64,000 bases of DNA from Angiostrongylus vasorum (Eukaryota; Nematoda; Chromadorea; Rhabditida; Metastrongylidae): the NCBI GenBank assembly GCA_018806985.1, contig JADANN010000310.1, positions 78,661-142,660 of the forward strand. Reading direction: 5' to 3'. The notes beneath the pieces were generated by a model. It did no database searches. It was not told where the DNA came from and was given only the letters and a program-made list of their open reading frames with translations. The position numbers and the translations under genes are program-made. This document shows, one piece after another, positions 15,701-29,929 of the stretch. Numbering within the stretch: position 1 is the first letter of the stretch; the number at the start of each line of letters is the position of its first letter.

Positions 15701-17918
15701 AGCCTATCTAAGAGTAAAGCAATGCCAGGATCTACCACCATGCTGGTATCAAACTAGTCGCATGGTGGAAAATCTCCCTCTGATTCACAACAGCGGCGAA
15801 TGCATGTGGTGGTGACGACCTGGGGCAGACTTTGGCTAGGCTGACCTCGGGACTCAAAGGAACCACAATGGCTAAACCAGCAAAACTCGGAAAAAAGTGG
15901 AAATTATGCTGGGGTCCACACAACCAGTGAAGACGGGCCATTTAAGTATCCAAATATCATACCCTGCCACGAAAAAAGAATAGGCAGTACACGAAAAGTG
16001 ATTAAACCTCTACAGTTGCCACTTACTCAAAATCGTAGTCGCCGCTTAGAATTTTATCCCGCAATTTCCCCAACTCCGTCTGATTGCAATACGTGACGCC
16101 TTCAACGACGAACTAAAAAACATAAACTGGTCTTTGAGAAAGACTCCACTACTGGTAACTGGTAAAAGTATTATTCAACAAACCTTTTTTGAAATCAAAT
16201 CCATGTCGAGCTAGAAAGTGAAGAGCAGACGGTGAAATGGAGAACTCCTGTTTAGAGGTCCGTTTGAAGACGCTAATGCAGAAAACGTCCACTCTGTACC
16301 TATAATTGTAAAAATCGTTATTCAAAATAGTCGCATTCCAATTGCTATTACATGCAAGCATTTCGTATGTCATCTACTTGGATACTTCGATAGTCCGTCC
16401 CCACTGGTTGCGCGGGCTCCAAGCATAATCTCCATTTTTACGGAGTTTTGCCAATTTGGCCATTGTGGTCCTCTGGGCTCTCGAGGTCAGCGTAGTCAAA
16501 GCCTGTTACAGGTCTTCACCACCACAGGCAGTCGCCGCCCTTGTGGATTAGAGGGAGATTTGCCAACATACAACTTGTTTGATACCAGCACGGTGCTGGA
16601 TCCTGGTATCCGTTTAGTCTTAGTTTGGCTTTTTTTATGGAATATCGGACTCCTCAGCCTGGAAGATCTTGCCGGAGGATGAATCCCTGCTGTTGTAGCT
16701 CGCCTCCCAACACCAAGGTACACCTCCCTAACCACAATGAGGCGGTAAACCATTGGAAGGATGTTGTCATTTATCTGAATGAAATGTCTTTTGTGCTTCC
16801 AAACCTTTTAGATCTGAATCCACTTCCACATTCTCTGAAGAAAGCCAACCCTAACTGGCATGGCGGAAATCGGCGAATGGCATCACATAGTTTCCTGTAG
16901 CGCTCACTCGGTGTGTCAAACAGTGACATCCCATCCTTTCCCGAAAATGCTGGCAAACCCAGAAATTCGAAATCCACAGCTAAACTTTGATTATACCATT
17001 TAATGAATCTCTTCTTCACTACGTTAGAACCTTTTCTTGTTTCGTTATGGCTAAATTATCTTTTACTTCTTATCTCATTATTAACTTAAGAACAGTCCCT
17101 AATAAAGTGTAATTCTGAACAACTACGGACAAATATGGGATTCTCGACAACCCTCTGTTCGCCTCAAATATCACCTTATACCATCATAATACCTATTATA
17201 ACACTATCTTAATGACCACCACCCTAACACAGCTGTCTGTACCTCGAGATTGCTACCGACTTATTTTAAAACTCGCGGTGACGATTAAAAAACCCATGCA
17301 AGAAACCAACCCTCAACCTTTACAATACATTGATCAAAAAAATGGTCTATTTATCTGCGAAAAAGAATCACACTCAGGCTCTGAAACATTCGAATAAAGA
17401 AAAGAAGGACAAACGTTGACCAATCATCGAGGGATGCGCCATGCATTCGACTACAATACGCATCATTGGAGGTGAGTGAATGCATATCTCGCCTTTACAA
17501 TTACTTGCGGTGGCCTACTGATGCATCGAGCCAGTGCCACTACCTTCCCAGACAAATCCGGCACCAACTTGCCGACTCCGGAGGGACGGCAGGTTTGGTT
17601 GTCTTGGAGAGCAGGGATCGATGCCATGCGTATTTTAGCGCGCCTCCGACCACTGCGCTACATGCGCCCAAAAACATTCGAATAATACTACCAAAGTAGC
17701 ACTCATCGAAAAATGTTTCATTAAGACTACTGCTTTGAAAACCGCCAATATTTCAACAAGCCTTGCGAAATCTTTTGATATGAAACATCAATGTAAAAGT
17801 GCTGAAATGGAACGATGTATAATACGAGAAACTAACAAACAAATGTCGCATTTGTTATCGAATCCAGAATTTTCGGTAGTAATTGATGAAAATTCCATCG
17901 ATTCACATTCACTGCCAT
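745..17918 (-). CDS. PARN: PARN-type poly(A)-specific 3' exonuclease (DEDD family), multi-exon, 3' end not resolved
   Basis: The family removes 3' A tails or trims small-RNA 3' ends; in C. elegans PARN-1 trims piRNAs. Exons read on the minus strand: 17918-17837 (start ATG, MAVNVNRWNF), 16979-16805, 16299-16184, 16112-16027, 15319-15256, 15188-14967, 14307-14228, 13436-13306, 11199-11114, 9937-9849 (tentative), 5987-5842, 1792-1590 and 891-745; a further exon at 679-594 is possible. The four DEDD acidic residues are visible: D and E in SVDFEFLGL, D in FPIILDTK, and H plus D in YHNAAFDALVTG. VGHNCLLDLLY is the conserved helix of the nuclease fold. The 891-745 exon aligns in position with the C-terminal RRM region of PARN. 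About 545 residues are accounted for, against about 640 in human PARN. Splice phases agree at most junctions; 16299-16184 to 16112-16027 needs one base fewer in an A6 run, and the tentative exon does not fit its 3' neighbour. Family assignment is strong. Whether it matches PARN-1 or PARN-2 is open. Confidence 0.87.
958..1360 (-). repeat. family A tRNA-like SINE preceded by an extra tail copy
   Basis: Read on the minus strand: a tail copy (1360-1261), body with CAGCTTAACTGAGTTCAATG, head with GGTGTGCTGGTGAACGCGTT, GTGTTCAATCC as B box, then CTCAGCATCATTGTGGTTGA and the tail ending AAGTTAACATTATA. Family A copies all share this order. It lies in a PARN intron. Confidence 0.8.
1793..2394. other. 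PARN intron, no feature recognised
   Basis: Moderately AT-rich sequence between PARN exon 1792-1590 and the RTE fragment. Part of it near 2230-2395 may be the 5' part of that element, too decayed to read. Confidence 0.5.
2395..3765 (+). mobile_element. RTE-type LINE fragment, reverse transcriptase part, decayed
   Basis: Broken frames spell RTE reverse-transcriptase motifs in order: FKKGDLQDIGNYR, a conserved LLSVVYELFT-like block, LDHIHTITRL, CLTFIDLKKAFDSVG (first catalytic Asp), a decayed FADD box now reading FAGEIIL, and the thumb region with SYVYLGREIKMMNA and LSRRKQAVWGTFKSI. Multiple stops and shifts make it inactive. It lies in a large PARN intron, antisense to that gene. Confidence 0.85.
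3766..4870 (+). mobile_element. second RTE-type LINE fragment, tandem to the first
   Basis: It starts abruptly at the reverse-transcriptase block that also occurs at 2610 (AAACAGGATTGACAGAACAC), then repeats the same order: FIDLEETFDSV, a FADD box decayed to FAGD, and a 134-codon open stretch with LTLNGMNVSECSSYVSLGRQ and ELSRRKRVAWRAFKSI. The copy is 5'-truncated, as is usual for LINE insertions. It could also be an unequal duplication of its neighbour. Confidence 0.83.
4871..5841. other. PARN intron, no feature recognised
   Basis: Non-repetitive AT-rich DNA. The longest open stretches lack splice signals or family motifs. Confidence 0.5.
6495..8150 (-). mobile_element. Penelope-like element, reverse transcriptase to GIY-YIG endonuclease, decayed
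   Basis: On the minus strand the frames spell MGQRLAPSLAIVFMSKIEA, then after a shift LLYCRYIDDCFVIF (YIDD catalytic box, 7697-7686) and ELLNEQ. Further on lies the GIY-YIG nuclease core (7100-6950) with SSGTIYLISCNTCGDEY and TGRxxCIxIKEH-like sequence. The 3' end near 6495-6620 carries a hammerhead-like core and the tail shared with the inverted partner copy at 8160-8720. Reverse transcriptase plus GIY-YIG in this order is specific to Penelope-like elements. It sits in a PARN intron. Confidence 0.85.
6574..6618 (-). ncRNA. hammerhead-ribozyme-like core in the Penelope-like 3' end
   Basis: Minus strand order: ACT, CTGAAGA (fits CUGANGA), A, stem II GGCGGTTCTGCC, GAAAC, GTC (cleavage triplet), AGCT. 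Stem I would pair AGC/U with the bases before CTGAAGA. Stem III is reduced to self-complementary ACGT, as in the minimal hammerheads known from Penelope-like elements. One extra A stands between the catalytic box and stem II, as in every copy here. Confidence 0.6.
8160..8720 (+). mobile_element. 3' end of a second Penelope-like copy, inverted against the first
   Basis: The plus strand encodes the end of the GIY-YIG domain (PLGTHRIQKHTGDDFDIK, LETFWINAKNRKMN). The element's 3' region follows, with a hammerhead-like core at 8596-8641 and the terminal sequence TACGCTGCTTAACAA near 8690. The same sequences occur in opposite orientation at 6495-7000, so the two copies point away from each other. 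Confidence 0.82.
8596..8641 (+). ncRNA. hammerhead-ribozyme-like core in the inverted Penelope-like copy
   Basis: Plus strand order: AGGCT, CTGAAGA (8606-8612), A, GGCGATTCTGCC with GGC/GCC pairing, GAAAC (8626-8630), GTC (8631-8633). The upstream GGCT would pair with AGCT, which here reads ATCT, so stem I is weakened. Confidence 0.55.
8757..8970 (+). repeat. family A tRNA-like SINE, head and tail
   Basis: Head GGGTAGTGGTGAACCCGTTA with B box GTGTTCGGTCCC, then GTTTTGCAAACACCTCAGCA and tail TAGGCAGTAGACAGAAAGTG. It directly follows the Penelope-like end at 8720. Confidence 0.8.
9028..9312 (-). repeat. family A SINE, old copy
   Basis: Reverse complement with tail TTAACTTTTTATTTACTG, GATGCTGAGATATTTACAAA, a decayed head and body GCAATCACC / CCTGGGAAGCACAAATCGCC. 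Confidence 0.7.
10075..10325 (+). repeat. family B SINE, head partly lost
   Basis: Core CACCAAGCCTTTCATTCCC, GTCGGCAAATTGGTACCAGA, GTGGCCTACCGATG-like middle, CATTGTAAACGCCAGATATG and 3' end GGATTGATCAACCCCGAGAG. Confidence 0.78.
10570..10852 (-). repeat. family B tRNA-like SINE, full length
   Basis: Minus strand head ATGTGTAGCGCAGTGGTCGG (A box) and GGGATCGATCCCCGTGCCC (B box), core with GGTCGGCAAATTGGCACTAG and 3' end in CGAGAGCTTTAT. Confidence 0.82.
11200..12072. other. PARN intron, no gene recognised
   Basis: A minus-strand stretch at 11720-11590 reads ERILHWNSEIGESGF and LLAVTTRAIAGAYVGEISAA without a stop, but phase and family do not fit PARN. It may be a transposon remnant. Confidence 0.4.
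12073..12346 (-). repeat. family B tRNA-like SINE, full length
   Basis: Minus strand head GTGTGACGCAGTGGTCGGGG, B box GGGATCGATCCC, core TTTAGTACCAGACTTGTCTA and 3' end GACCAATCCC / CCAAGAGCTTTG on the reverse strand. Confidence 0.8.
12605..12870 (+). repeat. family D SINE, old copy
   Basis: A core related to family B (GGTAGGCAAATCGATAGCAG, ACTTGG) leads into the family D tail: GACCTGGAAACG, CAGGATTCCAGGGC and CAACGACATCCATAAAA. Confidence 0.6.
13925..14212 (+). repeat. family B tRNA-like SINE, full length
   Basis: Head GTACAGCGCAGTGGTCGGAG, B box GGGACCGATCCCC, core GAGTCGCCAAATTGGTGCCA, 3' end GGAATTGATCAACGCCGACA. It ends about 15 bp from PARN exon 14307-14228. Confidence 0.82.
14455..14790 (+). 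repeat. family C repeat
   Basis: Order typical of the family: CAATGGTTTA, TGCGATGTATAGC, CTGAGGAGTCCGGCGTTTCC, GGGATCCACCACCGTTCTGG, GCATGGTGGCAAATCTCCCT and CTGCCTGTGGTGGTGAC. No coding capacity. A tRNA-like B box (GGATTCATCCCC) is present, but an A box is not convincing. Confidence 0.8.
15340..15562 (+). repeat. family A tRNA-like SINE
   Basis: Head GGTGTGGTGGTGAACACGTT with a consensus B box GGTTCGATCCCC, then TCCGGAGTTTTACAAATATC and tail start TACCCTGCC. It lies in the PARN intron only about 20 bp from exon 15319-15256 and abuts a family C repeat. Confidence 0.82.
15567..15962 (+). repeat. family C repeat
   Basis: Starts CCCAATAGTTTACCGTCTCA and ends GGGCCATTTAAGTATCCAAA, the usual AAGTATC end of this family. 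It abuts the family A SINE at 15340-15562. Confidence 0.82.
16378..16765 (-). repeat. family C repeat
   Basis: Reverse complement of the family consensus, from GGATACTTCGATAGTC at the left to CAATGAGGCGGTAAACCATT at the right. It lies in the PARN intron between exons 16979-16805 and 16299-16184. Confidence 0.82.
17410..17672 (-). repeat. family B tRNA-like SINE, full length
   Basis: Minus strand head ATGTAGCGCAGTGGTCGGAG, B box GGCATCGATCCC, core GAGTCGGCAAGTTGGTGCCG and 3' end GACCAATCAT-like. It lies in PARN intron 1. Confidence 0.8.
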
Positions 17919-18170
17919 TCTTAGATGTAAACTTGATCCTCGATCCTTGACTCTGAACTTTTCCTACAATTTTGCCTTGAAAAACGAATACCAATATAGG
18001 GATAATTAGATAGCCGAACAACTACTACATCAAGTAAAAGGCATCTAACTACTACAAAGCAATAACAATAATATTCTTCAGAAGAAAAAGGATTAACAAT
18101 AAAATGTAAGTGACAAGGACAAGAAATCTTTTCTATACAGAAATTGACACTATGAAAAAAGCAAGTATTA

Positions 18171-24296
<6,126 letters not shown>

Positions 24297-24889
24297 CTGT
24301 AACACATAAAAGGGGTGAACCTTACAAGAATCGTAGAACACAGCTTACATATCGAGTAATTATAGTATCAGAATTAGTAAATCAAACAACTATCAAGCAT
24401 TTTTCAACAACTGCAGCAAATGAGAATGGACTTAGCAGACTAGTGAACTTTCTTAATTTAAATGAAAATCAGTAGACTCCAGATAACCCGGCAAGAGACA
24501 AGTCAATGTACTCTATCGCGATGATATCCTGATATTTTGAGTCTGGAGAACATATTTATTTGTCTTGTCATCGAAGCTCGTACTTCGAAAGCCAAAGCAG
24601 GCAAACAAGCAGCATATCGACGAAAAAGAGGGATCAACGGCCAAATAATAATAAGTAAAACCAATCGTCTTCACCAGGTACTAAACTAATATTACTTGAA
24701 ATCGCTGGAGCTTACAAGGGAACGTTATGAGTGTGTGATTCGAGCGACATTTCCAAACAGAGCGCGCTATACCATCTCTTTGTTGTCCATTAAATTCTAT
24801 GCCTCAACTCTTATCATTATGCTGATTTGACGACGAACACAATCCAACCACCGTTTATCGAATCTCTAACTATATGCAAGAATCACCAC

Positions 24890-25348
24890 TTAATCTTCTG
24901 TTCGTTTAGTTTTTAATGAGAGTTTTGTTATGAAGCGAATGCGATTCATGCTTCCTATGTACTCGAAAATTTGTAGCAGTAAGCAGTGGTGGATCTTGTA
25001 GGTAAGAACCTGAAAAAAATCGGGATAACAGGGTAGTGGGAAGATGCCCCAGTCTAGCTGCATCTGCTCTATCTGGATTGATCTAAAACACCCTTGCACA
25101 TTCCCCAACTTTATAGTACGTATATTGTAGGGATACCTGTGTCTCAGTAAATGGGAAATCGCTTTTGCTTCAGGATTAAGGTCGTACTGGGGCTGCGCAA
25201 CGCTGCCTTGCGACTAACTGGTATGAGATCTCTCCATGAGGAATATCCATTGTCCTCTTTGAGGAGGAATCCGTGACTTTCATAACGACAACGAGAATAT
25301 TACTCGAACGAAAGATTTCAGTTTTATAGTAAAGAGATATTTTTTGAC
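24890..25348 (-). CDS. last two exons of an unidentified gene upstream of KRR1
   Basis: Two minus-strand exons join in phase: 25348-25219 (acceptor TCTCTTTCAG, donor GTTAGT) and 25082-24890 (acceptor TTTTAG, stop TAA). They encode about 106 residues, including KISLYYKTEIFRSSN, DIPHGEISY, QMQLDWGIFPLPCYPDFF, KIHHCLLLQIFEYIGSMNR and a basic end. The splice signals and phase match argue for a real gene, but I do not recognise the family. Upstream exons would lie beyond the RTE element at 25.4-27.4 kb and were not found. The stop is 594 bp from the KRR1 start on the same strand, which fits the first gene of an operon. An internal TTTTTTTCAG before VLTYK could be another acceptor. Confidence 0.5.
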
Positions 25349-25429
25349 CTGAAAGAGACACAACACTTTTTCATAGAAACTTACTTCCTTAATTGAATGG
25401 CCCGCCTTCGCTGATGGTGCGGGTCAGAG

Positions 25430-27395
25430 CATATTTGCCATTCGTTTCTTTCCCTCGCAAGTGTCCATAGTGGTGGTTTTATTCGAGCATAATGGCACGT
25501 GCGAATCTCATACCGTGATCTGTAAAATAACTGCAGCGGCGGGTACGGCTGATTAGTCAGCCCAACGTGTGAGTGGCTTTCCTTGAGGACGCCTGCATTC
25601 TCGTGTACTCCTCTCTACACTTTTCGTCAATCTGTCGTCTGGTCTTCTGATTATGTGTCCAGCCCAGCTATGTCTTGCTATCGTTGTGTGCTGTCCTGGA
25701 TCTCAAAGATGTGACATATTTCGAAGATCAGAGCTTCGCATTCCGGCTAGATATTGAGAGTGCCGGTTATATTTCAGAAGACATCGCTCAAGTGCTCTGT
25801 AAGTACTGCGAAGTATTCTTGACGTGCTTGAAGCATGAACCCACGTCTTCGTAGCATAACAGAGCGAGGGGAGAACCATCGAATTGAATAGATGAGCGCG
25901 GATTTTCGGGTCCTTCATTTGGTCGGAGGCTTCTTTGAGAGGCCCGAATGCAGCCCAACCTGCTCGCCTTCTTCTGTCTGGTTCCTCCTTAATGTTGTTT
26001 TTCATGTTCACTGATCGCCCATGGTATACGTACGAGGTGGTCACTGCAATCAGACCTTCGCACCATTGGTTTTTCATCAATTGGGTCTTCTTCCGATTTA
26101 TGCGTAGTCCGATCGTTTTTCTCGCTTCATTGAGCTCGTTGTTCATCGTCTCTGCTTGGCTGGTACTTCTTGAGAAGATGACGATGTCGTCGCCGAAGCG
26201 AAGGTTTGATAGGAGTATTAGGCCAATACGTATGCCTTTCTCATCCCAATCCAGTGACTTCATTATCCACATAATAATATAACTCACAAACATAATATAA
26301 CTTCCATATATTTCATAACGTACCCTGCCGTTAAAAAAGAATAGGCAGCAAATAAAAAGGTTAAGATTGCGATTATAACTATAGCCTCAGCTTAACTTGG
26401 TTCAATGCCGATTTGGGCTCCCCAGATCAATCCCGTTGACGGGTGATTGCTGACGGCAAAAGATCGATAGAACTAGCTGAGAGACAGGCGAAACGAAGGA
26501 CCCGCATGGTGTGGCGGTGAACGCGTTACTCCCTGGAAAGGACAATAGCGCGTTCGTTCCCCACCGTAGACACCTACGGTCCGGAGTTTTCGCAAATATC
26601 TCACCATTATGGAAGTTATATTTCACAACGTACCCTGCCGTTAAAAAAGAATAGGCAGCAAATAAAAAGGTTAAGATTGTGATTATAACTATCAAACTAG
26701 TCGACAAAGGTTAGGACTAGAGTCAGGTGGTATTCCCGACAAACTTCGGTGACCCTGTACACAGTTTAGATGTGGTCCACGCAGCAGAATCGTTGTCGAA
26801 ATCCTGCTTATTCCACTGATTGCGCCTCATCCAATGTCCTTGACATGCGCGAGAGGATAATCTTCGTGAAGAGCTTGTAGAGTGCACTCAACAAGCATAT
26901 CGGACAACAGTCACGAAGATCCCTTCGGTCACCTTTCTTGGCCAGGATAAGCGTGTGCGACATCCTCCACTCGTCTTGGATTTCTTCATTTGAAGCTCTA
27001 AGGAAATCGACATGATATTATTTGGTACTGGTGATGTGCCTCTTCTCATGCTTTCTATCGGAACTCGGACCTCCGACGGAACAATTTCACGTAGTTTTTC
27101 TCCATCGGCGACATTAGGGTCCCGGACGGGGGTTGTGGAACGGAAAAGGTTGGTGTAAAACGTTCATGTTATTAATTCCATATCATTGCAGGAACTTTTG
27201 ACGATCCCAGCTTCTTTCATCAAGGCTGACAGTGGAACATTAGAGTCACACAAGTTTCGATTTTCCAGACTCCTTCTTTTTTCTGCTGCTTCCAGTAGTT
27301 TCTTCTTCCTGTACCGATGCTTCTGCAGCTGGCATTTATTACTAACTGTAGTAGTAAATGATATGATTCATGCCTTTTAAATTGTTTTTTTTTCA
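25430..27395 (-). mobile_element. RTE-type LINE, 5' and 3' parts separated by a SINE
   Basis: The 3' part (26290-25430) holds a 196-codon open frame with LRFGDDIVIFS (FADD-type box, Asp pair intact), NRKKTQLMKN, TSYVYHGRSVNM, RRRRAGWAAFGPL and LERCLLKYNRHSQYLAGMRS. The 5' part (27395-26700) covers the linker and early reverse transcriptase, ending near HLTLVLTFVDY. A family A SINE (26296-26694) lies between them. Roughly 300 bp expected between FVDYEKAF and the FADD region are missing, so insertion came with a deletion. The element is close to the copy at 31.9-33.8 kb. Confidence 0.85.
26296..26694 (+). repeat. complete family A SINE with identical tail at both ends
   Basis: The sequence TACCCTGCCGTTAAAAAAGA through GATTATAACTAT occurs at 26324-26392 and again at 26632-26692. 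Between the copies lie body, tRNA-like head (GGTGTGGCGGTGAACGCGTT, B box GCGTTCGTTCCCC) and linker. It interrupts the RTE element. Confidence 0.85.
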
Positions 27396-27399
27396 CTAA

Positions 27400-28315
27400 C
27401 AGCTGATTCTTTTTGCATTATCTATCTCCACGATGAATAAATACAAAAAAAACCAAAGTTGCATGTAAGCATTTTGGGAAACCATTCCAAAGATTAATTA
27501 TAACGTGCTTGGATGGCGGGCGAGTTCTCTCCAAGACGCGGAATAACCAGGTTTGTTTCGGAATCATGGGAAGAAACATATATTAACATGCAGACTATGT
27601 AAAAACACATAGAGCTACAAAAATCAGGAGAAAAATACGTGGTGTAATCAAAGCACAGAGCGAATAACGTTTAAGAAAGTGATGATTATTCTACAAGTGT
27701 TATGGAAAGGGTCTGTTACGGAAAGCTCCATTCTACACCTAGAAATCTACAAAAAAAATCTTTTTCTCGAATGAGTTCATTTAGCGCTAATTGGTCCGGT
27801 AGATGATTGTTAGTTTATTTTGCAAACGGAGGTCACTGTTGATGGTATATCTTCGACTATGCGCTTGAACCAACTGCTTGTTGTGACTCCTCATACAACG
27901 CCTTGCATGCATCACTTTGTCAGCATTCTTCGACCACCTCATGAACAGCAAAATCTCTAAGAACGTCGAAACACTGACTATTATCAACTTAAACGAGGAT
28001 GTATATTCAAGACTGCAACGTATAGAGGTCCGTTGTAATACGTGTTGGCTGGACCTGGGCTCTGCAAACCCTCCATCTATCTAGGGCAGCACTCATTGGT
28101 AGAAAAATTTGCTTGAGGGGTAAAAAACACTAATCAGCAAACTTTTATCAGTCATTACAAGGACCAAAGATTGACTTAGTAACCCGTAGTTTATTTAACA
28201 GCGTCATTGAGCATTCTTAAAAGATTCAATTAATGCTGACTGTTTTATCCATTTTATCCTTTAAAATGCATTAAATAAAAACATATGTTACTCAGTAATT
28301 TAACTTCTATTTAGA
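27400..28315. other. intergenic, nothing recognised
   Basis: AT-rich sequence. A 66-codon minus-strand open stretch (27987-27787) has no recognisable motif. Confidence 0.5.
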
Positions 28316-28319
28316 GCCT

Positions 28320-28690
28320 ATTTTTTAGTGGCAGGGTACTACGTGAAATACAACCATAAGGATGCTGAGATATAAGCAAAACTTGGAATGCCATGTGTGA
28401 ATTTCAAACCTGCGATTACTCTTACCAAGGGAATGGGAAGGACATAAAGAGATAGAACACAGTGATTTCTACTGCTCCAGCTTAACAGGATTCAGTGCTG
28501 ACTTGTGCTCCCATATCATTCGAGCTGACAGTTGATTGCATCGTTAAGGTAAAACCTGCCAGAGAGGAGGGTAAAACAATGGCTCGACGGTGTAGTGGAT
28601 AGCGCGTAGGCCTTCGAAAAGGGTTATTGCGTGTTCGAAACTCAAACATGAGATTCCGATGTTTCCCTCTGTCACTCCAGTGGTATGAAT
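28320..28690. repeat. family A pieces in two orientations
   Basis: 28320-28440 is a minus-strand tail and linker. 28470-28690 is plus-strand, with body GCTTAACAGGATTCAGTGCT and head GGTGTAGTGGATAGCGCGTA, B box GTGTTCGAAACTC. It is divergent from the other copies. Confidence 0.6.
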
Positions 28691-28694
28691 GATA

Positions 28695-29925
28695 CGTATG
28701 TTACTGTTAACTATTAACTCGACCCCAGAATCACATTACTGTCAACATTTGGGACGGTTCAGTAATGATGTTACGTCTCTTTCTCCATTTTTCTTAGGAC
28801 CCATTCCTTGTGGTAACCGTGACTCATTATAGCGATTGAAAATGAAATAACGGCTATTGACCAGTCCCAATTTAGTGGTATGCACTCATTCTAGAAGATT
28901 TTTCAATAGATTTCTAGATGTAGAATGCAGCTTTTCGTGAGAGACGCTCTTCATTCCATCTGTGTTGGATAAGCTGTCGAATGATTACACAACGCACAGC
29001 AAAGAGTTTTATGTGGCGAAGTAACCGGCTGAAAAGTGAACGAAGAATATATGACTCAACTGTGCTAGTATGAGCGGATGCGTGTGCATCATATGTGACC
29101 CATGTTGGAACCAATGCGTTAAGCACTGGAAGGATGACTGAGTGCGTAGTTATCTTGTGCAATTTCTTACTTTGGCCTGTCTGTGTATAAAGTTACTGTT
29201 TCTCACCCTTCCAGCCATCTCTAACCATACACGACTCCGTATAATACAATACTGGGTTGGCTTGTTTATGTCACGGATTCGAAGGAAGACCATGTGCATC
29301 GAAGGGAACTACAAACGATTGCGCCACAGACCCCTTTGGTCGAGCTTAATTCGAAATAATTTGCAAGATAATTTGCAGAAATTCTTCTACAGATTACCCT
29401 CAAATATCGCCATAACGCTATCATTATACAGATACTAGTCATCAGGCTCTTCTAGGAAATATTTCTATGTGGCCAAATCTATTCTAATATTAGCTTTGCT
29501 CGTTTCTTCCCCTTGAAGTTGAAATAAATTCATCTTAGAACTCCACTGCAACTTTAAAATCGGATAGTGAAGTCGGTAATATGGATGTAATGTTTACAAC
29601 GTAAAAATGGGTTAATTCATAAGATTTAACAGTTTTGAACCTTAAGAAAAAAGCCTAGAAGCTGACAGTCCTGGTCGTTCAGTTCTTACAGCACCATAAA
29701 TAAACTGCCGGCAAAGATTTGTATGCATACTGTAGCCGATGGATCAAGTAACGACTAGCCGAAATATTGCCCATTACTCTTTTGTAATTTCCTACTAAGC
29801 GCCGAATACAACGGCATTTGAGCACCGTCGTTTTCAGTTCTCAATATGAACCACACGATCGGCCTAAATGCTGTATAAAAAACCTAATGATTTTCCATAA
29901 GCGCTGGAAGTGCGAGCAAATGAAG
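28695..29925. other. intergenic, nothing recognised
   Basis: Overlapping open stretches near 28914-29440 on both strands lack motifs or splice support. Confidence 0.5.
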
Positions 29926-29929
29926 ACTA

